Source: Streptomyces sp. ICC1
GTDB lineage: Bacteria > Actinomycetota > Actinomycetes > Streptomycetales > Streptomycetaceae
Direction: 5' to 3'
NCBI RefSeq assembly: GCF_003287935.1
Contig: NZ_CP030287.1
Span: forward strand, 7,448,869-7,512,868
Length of the DNA stretch: 64,000 bases
The notes under the pieces were generated by a model. It was not told the DNA's origin. It saw nothing but the letters and a program-made list of their open reading frames with translations, and searched no databases. Each line of letters begins with the position of its first letter. Position 1 is the stretch's first letter. A program made the position numbers and the translations under genes. Shown here piece by piece: positions 35,067 to 43,809 of this stretch.

Positions 35067-36104
35067 TCAGAGCTCGGCGGGGTCCCGGCGGGCCGACGGA
35101 CGCCGGCTCGCGATCACCTTGGCGGCGAGCGAGCGCGGACTGGTCAGGAAGCCGAAGCCCCAGCACACGTGCATGGTGGCCAGGGCGACGGGGATCCGCA
35201 GCCGGGCCTTCAGCGACAGGCCCTTGCCCGCCGGGACGGATCCTGCGGTGATCGCCACGAGGTAGCCGGCCGGCAGGACGAAGGCCCACGGGGTGACGGC
35301 CGCGCCGACGACCACGCCGGCGGCGATCGCGCAGACGGCCGTCGGCGCCGCGAGGTAGCGCAGGTTGATGGAGCCCGAGTGGTAGCGGGCCACCACGTGG
35401 CGCCAGCGCCCGTAGTCCTTGTACTGCTTGGCGAGCGCCCGTACGGAGGGCCTCGGGCGGTACTGGACCTTCAGCTCGGGCGAGAACCAGATGAGCCCGC
35501 CGGCCTCGCGGATGCGGAAGTTCAGCTCCCAGTCCTGGGCGCGGATGAACTCCACGTTGTAGCCGCCGGCCTTCTCCAGCGCCTCGCGGCGGAACACCCC
35601 GAGGTACACGGTGTCGGCGGGGCCGGCCTTGCCGCCGGTGTGGAAGGCGGCGTTGCCGACGCCGATCCGCGAGGTCATCGCGGCCGCGACGGCGTCCTCC
35701 CAGGGGTTCTCGCCCTCGGCGTGCATGATGCCGCCGACGTTCTGGGCCCCGGTCTCCTCCAGGAGGCGGACCGCGGTGGCGATGTAGTTCGGGGAGAGCA
35801 TGCCGTGGCCGTCCACGCGCACCACGATCGGGTGGCGGGAGGCTTCGATGGCCGCGTTGAGGGCGGCGGGCGTGCGGCCGGTGGGATTGGGCACGGTGTG
35901 GACCCGGGCGCGGTCGGAGGCTGTCTCGCGGACCAGCTCGGCGGCGATCTCGTCGGTACGGTCCGTGGACGGCCCGAGCGCGATCACCACCTCCATCTCA
36001 CCCCCGTACTCCTGTCCGAGGATGTGGCGGACCGAGTCGCGCAGATGGCGCTCCTCGTTGAGTACCGGCATGATCACCGAGACTGCGGGCTGCTGGGCGG
36101 GCAT
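35067..36104 (-). CDS. Glycosyltransferase family 2
   Basis: The 345-residue enzyme has the GT-A nucleotide-sugar fold: VSVIMPVLNEERHLRDSVRH, ALGPSTDRTDEIAAEL, RVDGHGMLSPNYI in place of a DxD motif, and QDWELNFRIREAGG (the ED-type catalytic region). About residues 270-320 are hydrophobic and probably membrane-associated, as in succinoglycan-type ExoA relatives. The ATG at 36104 follows GAAGGA. Placed convergent to the LCP genes, it may build an envelope polysaccharide; substrate unknown. Confidence 0.88.
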   Translation of the reverse strand: MPAQQPAVSVIMPVLNEERHLRDSVRHILGQEYGGEMEVVIALGPSTDRTDEIAAELVRETASDRARVHTVPNPTGRTPAALNAAIEASRHPIVVRVDGHGMLSPNYIATAVRLLEETGAQNVGGIMHAEGENPWEDAVAAAMTSRIGVGNAAFHTGGKAGPADTVYLGVFRREALEKAGGYNVEFIRAQDWELNFRIREAGGLIWFSPELKVQYRPRPSVRALAKQYKDYGRWRHVVARYHSGSINLRYLAAPTAVCAIAAGVVVGAAVTPWAFVLPAGYLVAITAGSVPAGKGLSLKARLRIPVALATMHVCWGFGFLTSPRSLAAKVIASRRPSARRDPAEL

Positions 36105-36721
36105 GTGGTCCTTCAAGGTCGGGTATCGGTGTCACGTTACCGCGTACGGGGGAAACGGGTGCGCGGCGGATGAGCGGTACGGACAGAGGCTGATCGTATG
36201 GACCTACTGTTCTGACGAATCAGCCGAATGTGCAATGTCCCCCGACCCGCAGTCCCGCTGCCCCCGCGGAGGTGTCCCCCGTGCCCCCGCCGCCCCTCTC
36301 CCCTATACCCACCTTACGCTCCCGACGCTCTACCCCGTGTATATCTCGGTGGTCGCCCTCACCCATGCCTCCTCAGCCCCCACCGTTCTCACGAACCCCC
36401 TCTGGCCGTCCGCCCCCACTGGGGAGCATCAGCCGCGTGACGAACTCGTGTCCGGCCCGGTGGGCCGTACCGGCCAGGCAGCACGCATACGGCTGGGTCC
36501 CGCCTGGTATTCCGGCGAGTACCGTGACACGCTCGAGGAGAACCAGCCTGGTCTGGTGGGAGACCCCGCGTCGCCGCACGGTCACCTCAGGTGACCGGCG
36601 GAGGGTACGGGTGGTCTCGCTCGGCTTTGTACGGCCTCTGCAGCCGTGCGCTTGACGGCCTTCTCCGCCCGAATCCGGGAGCCGACCGTAATGGGCTCCG
36701 ATCCGAACGGCGGATCAGACC
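36105..36721. other. Intergenic region of atypical, C-rich sequence
   Basis: This stretch lacks a supported gene. From about 36235 to 36320 it is unusually C-rich with poor codon structure, followed by an adapter-like segment and then about 230 bases of ordinary GC-rich sequence whose frames I do not recognise. The composition shift suggests low-quality assembly rather than a gene desert. Confidence 0.5.
36323..36357. other. Illumina-adapter-like sequence
   Basis: GTGTATATCTCGGTGGTCGCC (36337-36357) matches the reverse complement of the common P5 adapter at 20 of 21 positions, and CGACGCTCTACC just before it matches the other adapter arm (CGACGCTCTTCC) at 11 of 12. Two adapter pieces side by side are best explained by residual library adapter in the assembly. 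Confidence 0.65.
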
Positions 36722-36961
36722 ATGCGCCCCGCTCCGAACTTCGACGTCACCATGCACACCGGCCGGGCCGTTGTGGCCGTAGCGGGCGACGTCGACATCG
36801 AGACCTGCCCTTCCGCCACCGAGCCCACTGCCGGAATCGACCTGCGCGGGCTGGTTCTCGTCCCGGAGCTGCGCGGCGTACCCGACCAGCCGTCGCGGGT
36901 GCTGCAGCCCACCGGCACCCGGGACCTGTTCGCTCTCCACCCTCCATCCGCCTCGCCATGA
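36722..36961 (+). pseudogene. STAS-domain remnant with internal deletion
   Basis: The 79-codon frame begins like an anti-sigma-factor antagonist (FDVTMHTGRAVVAVAGDVDI, ETCPSATEPTAGIDLRGLVL) and ends like the last helix of the same fold (GVPDQPSRVLQPTGTRDLFA). The middle, about 40-50 residues carrying the phosphorylatable DxSG serine, is missing while the frame is preserved. It therefore cannot be phosphorylated by an RsbW-type kinase. It precedes an intact two-STAS gene. Confidence 0.6.
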
Positions 36962-37093
36962 GCACGCCACCGCCGGCAGCCGCGCACACGGAAGACCAGC
37001 GGGGTCGCGAGGAGCACCAGAACCTGCTCGCAGGCGGTGGGACCGGATCACCTTGACACAAGTATGCGATGAGGATTTCCTGTAATCAGTCAC

Positions 37094-37114
37094 GTATGCC
37101 TCATCGGGGCATAC
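37094..37114. promoter_or_regulatory. Inverted repeat upstream of double-STAS gene
   Basis: GTATGCC-N7-GGCATAC is a perfect 7-bp inverted repeat 27 bases before the start codon. A TTGACA hexamer lies at 37053-37058, though no well-spaced -10 is obvious. The site is a candidate operator; the binding protein is unknown. Confidence 0.35.
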
Positions 37115-37140
37115 CTCCTTCGGCTCGGCCGGGAGAACCC

Positions 37141-38049
37141 ATGACTCCCCCCTGCACACCCGTCTCGCCCACGCCGCAGCAGACAGCGGCCCCGGGCCTG
37201 TACCTGGGCGTGGACCCCTGCGTCGACGGGGTGATCGTCACCATCCGGGGAGAGATCGACCTCTGCAACTCCCTCCACCTGCGGAGCGTGCTCACGACGG
37301 TCCTGTGTTCGTACGAGGGGGCGGTCACGCTGGACATGTCGGCGGTCACGTTCTGCGACTGTTCCGGGCTGAACGAGCTCTTGCGCGCCCGCCACCAAGC
37401 TGAGGGCGAAGGCCGGCCGCTGACGATCCGGGCCGCGAGCCGCCGCACCGCCCGCCTGCTCGAGCTCACGGAGACCGCCGCCCTCTTCCGACCCGGCAGC
37501 CGGCCTGCCCAGGGCCGTTCCCGTACGGTGTGCCGGCCCGCTGCCGACCAGAACGCGGAGCCGGACACGGGGCGGGCGGGCACACCCACGGACTTCAGAG
37601 CGGACCTTCAGCTCATCGGGGACACCCTCCTGGTCACCCTGCACGGGGAACTCGACCTCCTGTGCCGTCCCGACCTCCTGGCGGTGGTCGCTCCGCATAC
37701 GGTGGCGATCGTCGTAGACCTGCGGGACGTCCCGTTCATGGACCTGAGCGGCCTCCGGTTCCTCGCCGCGCTGGAGCAACGCGCCAACGAGCACGGCGCC
37801 GCGCTGCTGACCACCGGATGGCAGCCGGCCCCGCTCCGCCTCACCGACGCCGTCACCCGTGCCCACCGGGCCTTCCCCGTCCTCTCCCGCTACGTACGGC
37901 TACGCCGGACGCGGGAACTACGGGCAGTCCTCACCTACCGGGCAGCGCTGCGCAGGGCCATCGGGATCGCCGATGCACAAGGCTGGGAGAAGTCCGCGAC
38001 AGCCCTGGCCCAAACCTGCGCCTCAATGCGCCCACAGCCGCCGCTGTGA
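37141..38049 (+). CDS. Tandem STAS-domain protein (anti-sigma antagonist type)
   Basis: The 302-residue product carries two STAS domains. The first has GVIVTIRGEIDLCNSLHLRS and DMSAVTFCDCSGLNELLRAR; the second DTLLVTLHGELDLLCRPDLL and DLRDVPFMDLSGLRFLAALE. Each keeps the DxSG-type loop with a serine that partner-switching kinases phosphorylate. The C-terminal ~70 residues are basic and helical. GGGAGAA precedes the ATG at 37141. It opens a run of stress-regulator genes on this strand. Confidence 0.82.
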   Translation: MTPPCTPVSPTPQQTAAPGLYLGVDPCVDGVIVTIRGEIDLCNSLHLRSVLTTVLCSYEGAVTLDMSAVTFCDCSGLNELLRARHQAEGEGRPLTIRAASRRTARLLELTETAALFRPGSRPAQGRSRTVCRPAADQNAEPDTGRAGTPTDFRADLQLIGDTLLVTLHGELDLLCRPDLLAVVAPHTVAIVVDLRDVPFMDLSGLRFLAALEQRANEHGAALLTTGWQPAPLRLTDAVTRAHRAFPVLSRYVRLRRTRELRAVLTYRAALRRAIGIADAQGWEKSATALAQTCASMRPQPPL

Positions 38050-38224
38050 GCCGTTTCGCCGCACGGAAAGGCGCACGTTCGTCAAGGAGACCTCTCCCGG
38101 GGCGCTCCGATGTGCCGGGCCCGATCGGAGGTGTCCGCGGCCTGTTCGCACATCGGTGCCCCCTGGCGGGGGAACCCTGCAGCCGCTGCGTGGATTCGCC
38201 CCGCTCCTCTTCCACCCGCGCTGA

Positions 38225-38755
38225 ATGGATCCCCCCGTGGCCTCTCCTGCCGACCCGCCCGTTCCCTCCGCGCAGAACTCCGCGACCCCCGTGGCCCGCC
38301 CGCCCCTGGTGGCGAAGCCGGTGACGGCGTGGGCGATCGGCATGCTGATGGCGAAGGTTCCCTGCTCGGCCCGCGAGGCCACACAGATCCTGCAGGCCGC
38401 TGCCGACATGGCTCACCTCTCAGCGGCCGAGATCGCCGCCGCGGTGGTCTCCGGCGCCCGAGGTGAAGCAGCCCCGGCCCACGTTGAACGGGCGCTGCGC
38501 CGCACGGTGCTGGTGGCGCGATCCGCATCGCCCGGGGCGGCCCGGGGAACCGGCCTGCTGCCGAGCCTGACGCGCACCGAAGAAGTGCTCTCGCGCCTCC
38601 ACGGATGCCGAGCCCGCCTGGCACAGGCCCCAGGCGATCCCGGCGCACTGCGCGCCATGGACGACGCCGCCTACACCCCGTGCGTCCTGCTCGGGCAGCC
38701 CCGCCTCCGGCTGGCCATCAGCGCCGCGGAACAACACCTGAGCGACCTGCGGTAA
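38225..38755 (+). CDS. ANTAR-like domain protein
   Basis: The 176-residue product has WAIGMLMAKVPCSAREATQI followed by LQAAADMAHLSAAEIAAAVV near residues 38-80, matching the three-helix ANTAR RNA-binding pattern (GMLM, then an Ala-rich helix). The remainder is helical, with no GAF domain. ANTAR proteins bind paired hexaloop hairpins in mRNA leaders to prevent termination. The ATG at 38225 and the in-frame GTG at 38237 are both possible; neither has a clear ribosome-binding site. Confidence 0.65.
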   Translation: MDPPVASPADPPVPSAQNSATPVARPPLVAKPVTAWAIGMLMAKVPCSAREATQILQAAADMAHLSAAEIAAAVVSGARGEAAPAHVERALRRTVLVARSASPGAARGTGLLPSLTRTEEVLSRLHGCRARLAQAPGDPGALRAMDDAAYTPCVLLGQPRLRLAISAAEQHLSDLR

Positions 38756-38929
38756 GCGAGGAGGCCCTGTTCACGCCGGGTCGCCGTTGTGGGATGGTGG
38801 AGGAGATGGATGGGCTGTGACCGGCGGGCATGAACACGCGCCGCCTACGAACCGTGTTCCGCGAGCAGCGGCCGAGCCGCCTCCCTCCCGTTCTCAGAGC
38901 TGGTACCCCGTACGAGGAGGGAACCCGCT

Positions 38930-39385
38930 GTGAATCCCTACGCGGTACAGGTGCACCTCTACGGGTCCGTGGCTGTGCTGACGCTGTGCGCGGGGAGGGG
39001 CTCCGCCGACAACGGGGCCTCTCTGAACAACCTCTTGCGCGCGCTCGAGGCCGTGGAAGGCAGCGCGGGTTCCCTGGTCCTGGACTTGGACCACGCTCCG
39101 TACCCGTTCCCCGCGGACGCCCTGGCCGCGGTCGACGCATGGGCGGTCGAGCGGGAGATCACCCTGGTCGTCCTCAGCCCTCCCCGGCGACCCACGGGGA
39201 TGCCCCGTACCAGCTCCCCCGGTCCGCGGCCGGCTGCCCACCTCGCGAACGGCCGCCCCCGCGGAGCCCCGGACGACGAACCCTCCCTGGCGCGAGAACT
39301 GCTCCGGATCCTGGGCATTCGGGCCCTGGTCCACCGAGCCGCGGGTGTCGGGGAGGCCCGCCACGAGGCCCATCCCTGTTCTTGA
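38930..39385 (+). CDS. STAS-like small regulator, degenerate
   Basis: From the GTG at 38930, directly after GAGGAGGGA, comes a 151-residue product. Its first 90 residues (YAVQVHLYGSVAVLTLCAGR, LNNLLRALEAVEGSAGSLVL, DLDHAPYPFPADALAAVDAW) follow the strand-helix order of a STAS fold but lack the DxSG serine. The rest is Pro/Arg/Gly rich. It may be a diverged antagonist of an anti-sigma factor; confidence in function is low, in coding status fair. Confidence 0.6.
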   Translation: MNPYAVQVHLYGSVAVLTLCAGRGSADNGASLNNLLRALEAVEGSAGSLVLDLDHAPYPFPADALAAVDAWAVEREITLVVLSPPRRPTGMPRTSSPGPRPAAHLANGRPRGAPDDEPSLARELLRILGIRALVHRAAGVGEARHEAHPCS

Positions 39386-39470
39386 CGCGCCGGGTCAGTG
39401 TCGGAAGGCTCCAAGGGGGTAGCCGCTGGGGGACAATGCGATCCGGATACAGGTGCGGAGGTGAACTGTC

Positions 39471-40223
39471 GTGGGGGACCCCTCCGCCTTCCCCGACGGC
39501 GGCGGTCCGCCATTCGGCCAGGATGACCTCAAGTGGCTCTCGCAGGCCTTGGCGGATTCCCTCGCCGGAACCCCCGGCATCGATACGCCGGCCGCGCTGT
39601 GCCGGGCGTGCGTGGACCTGCTGGACGTCACCGGTGCCTCGGTGTCCCTGGGCGGGGACAGCGACGACCACACCCTGTGGTGGTCCAGCGACCCGGTCGC
39701 CGGCCAACTCGCCGAAGCCCAGTACACGCTCGGCGACGGCCCGGGCCGCATCGCCCGGGCACTGGCCGCGCCGGTACTGGCCGCGGATCTGACCGGAGGC
39801 ACGGACGCGCGCCGCTGGCCCATCTTCGCCCAGCAAGCCGTCGCCCTCGGTGTGCGGGCGGTGTTCTCACTCCCCCTCGGACTGCCCGGCCTCGCGGTGG
39901 GGACCCTCGATCTCTACCGCGACCGCCCCGGCCCCCTCTCCGAGCGGGACCGCTCCTTCGCCTTCCCCGCGGCAGACGCGATCACCACCGCACTGCTCGC
40001 CCTCCAGGCCCAAGAACCCCCCGGCGACGGGGCGACATGGCTGGACGCTGCCGAACTCGACCATGACGAGGTCCACCAGGCCACCGGCATGATCATGGTC
40101 CATATCGACCGGGACATTCCCCAAGCCCTGGCACGCCTGCGAGCCCACGCCTTCACCCAAGGACAGAGCATCACCGAAGCAGCCCGTGACGTCCTTGCCG
40201 GAAGGGTCAGGTTCGATGACTAA
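39471..40223 (+). CDS. GAF and ANTAR domain regulator 1
   Basis: The 250-residue protein has a GAF domain over about residues 40-170 (ASVSLGGDSDDHTLWWSSDP, FSLPLGLPGLAVGTLDLYRD) and a C-terminal ANTAR helix bundle (HQATGMIMVHIDRDIPQALA, RLRAHAFTQGQSITEAARDV). GAF-ANTAR proteins are antiterminators gated by a sensed ligand. GGAGG lies nine bases before the GTG at 39471. A close paralogue follows 48 bases later. Confidence 0.87.
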   Translation: MGDPSAFPDGGGPPFGQDDLKWLSQALADSLAGTPGIDTPAALCRACVDLLDVTGASVSLGGDSDDHTLWWSSDPVAGQLAEAQYTLGDGPGRIARALAAPVLAADLTGGTDARRWPIFAQQAVALGVRAVFSLPLGLPGLAVGTLDLYRDRPGPLSERDRSFAFPAADAITTALLALQAQEPPGDGATWLDAAELDHDEVHQATGMIMVHIDRDIPQALARLRAHAFTQGQSITEAARDVLAGRVRFDD

Positions 40224-40271
40224 ATTGAACCCGCACGGCCGGACTGAGCAGAGAAGACGGTGAGGACGGAC

Positions 40272-41003
40272 ATGAACCGCGAACTGGAGATCACCGAGGC
40301 GTTCGTCAGCCTCACCGATACCGTCGCCGACGACGTGGACCCCCTCACGCTCCTGCGACGCCTGGTCGACCACTGCGTCAGCCTCACCGCCATGGACGCC
40401 GCAGGCGTCATGCTCGCCAACGCCCGCGGCCGCCTGCAATCGGTGGCCGTCACCGAGGACCGCGTCGAGCTCACCGAAGTGTTCCAGATCCAAGTCTCCG
40501 AAGGCCCCTGCATCGACGCTTACCGCACCGGCCACCCCATCCAAGCCGACGATCTGGCCGATGCCGGCGGTCGCTGGCCCGCCTTCACCCCGCTGGCACG
40601 CGCCGCCGGATTCGAGGCGGCCCACAGCTTCCCCCTGCAACTGCGCGGTCAAAACATCGGCGCCCTCAACCTCCTCGCCCACTCCCCCACCCCGCTCTCC
40701 CCGGGAGATGCCCGCCTCCTCCAGGCCCTCGCCCACACGGCGACGACCTCCGTCCTGACCTGGAGCCGAGAACCCCTGCGGCCCTACGACATCGTCACCC
40801 GCACCCAGGCAGCGCTCTCGACCAAAGCCGTCCTGGACATCGCCCTCGGCATGCTGGCCGCCACCGCCGAGATCAGCCCCGCCGAGGCCGCACGCCACCT
40901 GCACTCCTACGCGGCCGGCCATCGCCAACGCACCATCGACATCGCCGAAGACCTCGTGCGCCGACGCATGACCCCCCAAAGCGTCCTCACACCCGAGTCC
41001 TGA
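40272..41003 (+). CDS. GAF and ANTAR domain regulator 2
   Basis: The 243-residue paralogue starts MNRELEITEAFVSLTDTVAD and has the GAF core MDAAGVMLANARGRLQSVAV, VSEGPCIDAYRTGHPIQADD and HSFPLQLRGQNIGALNLLAH; the EGPCxDxY signature is typical of actinobacterial GAF-ANTAR proteins. The ANTAR part is LDIALGMLAATAEISPAEAA and onward. The ATG at 40272 has GAGGACG before it and is preferred to the GTG at 40260. Probably cotranscribed with the preceding gene. Confidence 0.87.
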   Translation: MNRELEITEAFVSLTDTVADDVDPLTLLRRLVDHCVSLTAMDAAGVMLANARGRLQSVAVTEDRVELTEVFQIQVSEGPCIDAYRTGHPIQADDLADAGGRWPAFTPLARAAGFEAAHSFPLQLRGQNIGALNLLAHSPTPLSPGDARLLQALAHTATTSVLTWSREPLRPYDIVTRTQAALSTKAVLDIALGMLAATAEISPAEAARHLHSYAAGHRQRTIDIAEDLVRRRMTPQSVLTPES

Positions 41004-41044
41004 AAGCAGAGCCGGGCAGGCGCGGCCCAAGCGGAGCACGCAGC

Positions 41045-41383
41045 TCAGTCGTCGGCCTTCACCTGGGCGGGCGAATCAGCGAGGAGCGCGAGAAGCCCGG
41101 CGATCTCATGGCCGGCTTCAGCCGGGTGCCGGAACAAGGACCCGGAGGCCACGGCATAGTGATTTCGGCGGGCATCGTCGGCACGCACTTCGCGAGTCAG
41201 GTACTCGGCCGCTTCAAGATCCGCGACGATCGCCTGCGCGGTGCGCTCGGTGATACCGCAGGTCAGCGCGACATCTCGAAGCCGGACGCCCGGATCCCGG
41301 GAAATCGCCAGCAGCACGCGCGCGTGGCTGGTCAGGAAAGTCCACTCCGGCCGGCGACCATTCGCTGCTCCCATGCACCCCAT
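41045..41383 (-). CDS. Winged helix-turn-helix regulator
   Basis: The 112-residue protein contains WTFLTSHARVLLAISRDPGV, RLRDVALTCGITERTAQAIV and ADLEAAEYLTREVRADDARR, a MarR/ArsR-type winged helix with recognition helix ITERTAQAIVADLE and a wing. The last ~30 residues are helical and may dimerise. AGAGGGG lies before the ATG at 41383. It is convergent to the GAF-ANTAR genes; its target is unknown. Confidence 0.82.
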   Translation of the reverse strand: MGCMGAANGRRPEWTFLTSHARVLLAISRDPGVRLRDVALTCGITERTAQAIVADLEAAEYLTREVRADDARRNHYAVASGSLFRHPAEAGHEIAGLLALLADSPAQVKADD

Positions 41384-41604
41384 TTTGCACCCCTCTGCCG
41401 CGGTGCGCGATTGCATGTGCTGGTTTTCATGCAATCACCGACAGGTGAGAGGCGGATACGAACAGCCGGAACAGCCGCAGGGCGAGGACGGGTCCGGCGG
41501 CCCCCATGGGAAGAAGCCCATCGGGACGGCTGCGCGGGAGACGACGGCGGGGGCGGCAACCGAGTGGTTGCCGCCCCCGCCTCGCTCATCCGGCTCCGCA
41601 CGGG

Positions 41605-41958
41605 TCACAGACGGTGCGGGCCGTCGTAGTAGCCGCCGACCTCGCGGTGGTAGTCCGCGTCACCGAGGTGCTTGTCCTTGTCGAACTCGGGAGCGTTCTT
41701 GATCTGCCCCTTCGTCCGGTCCACGTAGATCTTCTCGTCGTTCGCGTCGATCCGGCTGATCGTGCCCGCGGGCAGCAGGACTTCCTTGCCGAAGATCCAC
41801 GGACCGGTGTCGACCACGATGTAGGACGAGCCCACCTCATCCGAGTGCTTGTCGACCTTGCCGATGGAACCGTCCGTCGCCTCGACCTTGTATCCCGCCA
41901 GATCCGCACCAGCCAGACGGCCGGCGGTCTCGCGGTAACCCCAGAAATTCTCAGTCAT
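41605..41958 (-). CDS. PRC-barrel domain protein
   Basis: The 117-residue product has the PRC-barrel signature LAGYKVEATDGSIGKVDKHS, SYIVVDTGPWIFGKEVLLPA and IDANDEKIYVDRTKGQIKNA, followed by a short hydrophilic tail. PRC-barrel proteins of this size are abundant stress proteins in streptomycetes. GGAGGAG lies 12 bases before the ATG. The 395 bases upstream hold only a hairpin and no gene. Confidence 0.88.
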   Translation of the reverse strand: MTENFWGYRETAGRLAGADLAGYKVEATDGSIGKVDKHSDEVGSSYIVVDTGPWIFGKEVLLPAGTISRIDANDEKIYVDRTKGQIKNAPEFDKDKHLGDADYHREVGGYYDGPHRL

Positions 41959-42273
41959 GCGAAAAACAACTCCTCCGGTCAATGGGAGACGGAAGGGAAA
42001 TGTTTTTCCCCGCCTGTCCACCTTTTCCGTACCGCGTACTCGACACTGTGTACTCGACGGAACTCGCATCCCGCCCCGACCTCCGCCTGCCCCGCTTTTT
42101 CTCCCGCACACCTCTCGGGCCAGATCCGAGACCGGGGCGGCCGTCGATCGTTGGAGGTGAGCAGGTTCCCTGCCGCTTCACGGCGACCACCCCGGCACCA
42201 CCTCGACTACCCTCGATATCCATTTTCACCCGGTAACGCAAAACCGCCGGGGAATCCGCACACGGGACATGGC

Positions 42274-42317
42274 GGTGGCCTGCCACCCTCCGGCTGGCCG
42301 GAGGGTGGCAGGCCACC
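42274..42317. terminator. Long hairpin terminator
   Basis: GGTGGCCTGCCACCCTCCGG and its complement form a roughly 20-bp perfect stem with a very short loop. It lies 37 bases beyond the stop of the small hydrophobic protein and upstream of the PRC-barrel gene. Confidence 0.8.
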
Positions 42318-42353
42318 GTCACACCACACCTGATCTGCGGTCCCACAGATCAG

Positions 42354-42515
42354 CTACCAGCGATACCACCGGCCGCTGCCGCCCTTCGGGCGGGCAACAA
42401 ATCCGATCAGCCACAGCACGAGGACCGCGATCGCGACCCACCAGAGAATCTTGATCGCGAAACCCGCACCAGCGAGAACCAGAACCAGCAGAAGAACAAG
42501 AAGCAGGGGAACCAT
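42354..42515 (-). CDS. Small hydrophobic membrane protein, 53 residues
   Basis: The product starts MVPLLLVLLLVLVLAGAGFA, continues with a second membrane helix (ILWWVAIAVLVLWLIGFV) and ends with a basic Arg-Pro-Lys-Gly tail and WYRW. This two-helix form is the streptomycete hydrophobic protein family, often under stress sigma control. GGAGG lies nine bases before the ATG at 42515. Function is unknown. Confidence 0.8.
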   Translation of the reverse strand: MVPLLLVLLLVLVLAGAGFAIKILWWVAIAVLVLWLIGFVARPKGGSGRWYRW

Positions 42516-42710
42516 TGTTATCAACCTCCGAGGCACCGTCTGCCCGATCACGCCCAGGCCATGCACGCAAAACTTACCTGCTTCTTATCGATGCAGGCGG
42601 GAACATGCTCCGGCCATCTCTGGCCATTCGCCACGACTTCACACCCGAATCCGACCGTCTACGAGGCGTGAACACAGGTCACGGGTCAATAATGCGACAG
42701 GCCTCATTAC

Positions 42711-42900
42711 CCAGTGCTGTGACCGGGAAGGTTTGCCGGGCCGCGGTGATCGGTGCGGTGCCTCTCCCCCAGCTACCGCTGGGAGGGGCCCCCGGGCGGA
42801 GGGCCGCGGCTCGTACTGGACGTACCGCCGTGGTCCGACAACGCGGCGAGGTGCCGTGCCGGGCGCCGCGACCCGGTGGACCTTTCCGTCACAGCACTAG
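42711..42900. repeat. Palindromic CTAG-bounded element, copy 3, inverted and enlarged
   Basis: This copy is reversed relative to copies 1 and 2: its right half is the reverse complement of their left half (GTGGTCCGACAACGCGGCGA onward). It is about 25 bp longer because a small palindrome is nested in it. The right border has CTAG; the left border reads CCAG, so the target duplication is imperfect or decayed. It lies between two unrelated stress-type genes. Confidence 0.8.
42764..42788. repeat. Short palindrome nested in element copy 3
   Basis: CTCCCCCAGCTACCGCTGGG followed by AGGGG forms a compact stem-loop absent from copies 1 and 2 at the same position. From memory this is a very common small streptomycete repeat, so one repeat family has inserted into another. 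Confidence 0.7.
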
Positions 42901-43243
42901 GCAGAGCAGCGGGACCGATCAGTCCGTTGCGGGCCGGGCCGGCGCAGTTGTGCCTGAGCGAAGAGAGGGGCATGTCGTCGAGGACCCGCTCGGCTTCCGC
43001 TGGGGTCGGGCAACAACGGCACTACCGCCTGGACTGGACCTCGAGGAGCCGGTGAGCCGGGCCTCGTCACCCTCCTCGCGAGAACCGGGCCACCCTCCGC
43101 CGCCCACCCAGGAGCCTCCGGGGCCGGTATCGCTTGGTCGCGCCACCTTCGGGTAGGCGCCGTCTGGATCGGCGGACTTCCGCCGGCCGAAGCTCATTCG
43201 CACGCGTCATTCGCACGCGGCAGTGCGGAGCAGGGAGCGCTCC

Positions 43244-43675
43244 ATGATCCTCATCCTCGGCCTCATCATCCTGATCGCCGCGCTGATCCTCGCCGTGGCT
43301 GGAGTCATGGCGAATCTCGGCGGTGCTCACGAGCTCACCAACGACTTCTCCGTCTTCGGCTACCACGTCACCAGCTCCACCGGCGCCCTCTTCCTCTACG
43401 GCATCGCCGTCGGCGCGGCCGCCGTCCTGGGCCTGGCCCTCGTCCTGGCGGCGGCCCGCCGGGCCTCTCGCCGCAACCGCCTCGCACGCCACGGCGATTC
43501 CCTCACCTCGAAGAGGGAGAGCGCGGTCGTGGACCGCGAACGCGAGGACCTCATCGAGCAACGCGACGCCGCCCGCGCGCAAACCGCCCTCGGCGACCAT
43601 CCCACCACCGCGGCCCGGACCACAGGCCACCGGCGCCCCACATGGCTCGGCGGGCGCCACGATCCCCGCCAGTGA
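43244..43675 (+). CDS. Two-helix membrane protein with charged tail
   Basis: The 143-residue product begins with a membrane helix (MILILGLIILIAALILAVAG), a short external loop and a second helix (LYGIAVGAAAVLGLALVLAA), then a long Arg-rich cytoplasmic tail with a probable coiled segment (VVDREREDLIEQRDAARAQT). AGGGAG precedes the ATG at 43244. No known function; the topology and context suggest a small envelope-stress protein. Confidence 0.72.
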   Translation: MILILGLIILIAALILAVAGVMANLGGAHELTNDFSVFGYHVTSSTGALFLYGIAVGAAAVLGLALVLAAARRASRRNRLARHGDSLTSKRESAVVDREREDLIEQRDAARAQTALGDHPTTAARTTGHRRPTWLGGRHDPRQ

Positions 43676-43750
43676 CCCGAGACCGCGGATTCCAGAGTGG
43701 GACTCGAACTCAAGTCGGCACGCCGGGGCGCGGCGTGTTCGGGGAGATGC

Positions 43751-43790
43751 GGAACGGCTCCGCCCTCGGGAGAGGGGGGAGCCGTTTCCG
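43751..43790. terminator. Hairpin between convergent genes
   Basis: GGAACGGCTCC pairs with GGAGCCGTTTCC around a G-rich loop. It lies between the convergent two-helix protein gene and the GlsB/YeaQ-like gene and should end both transcripts. Confidence 0.65.
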
Positions 43791-43809
43791 TGCGAAGGGG
43801 ACGCGTCGG

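Noticed and set aside
36400..36594. Plus-strand frame with VSGPVGRTGQAARIRLGPAW
   Set aside because: No start with a ribosome-binding site, no recognisable domain, and it lies in the doubtful adapter-containing region.
43685..43725. tRNA-like 3' end on the minus strand (GAGTTCGAGTCCCAC)
   Set aside because: The flanking bases do not pair into a T-stem and no anticodon arm or acceptor stem can be formed.
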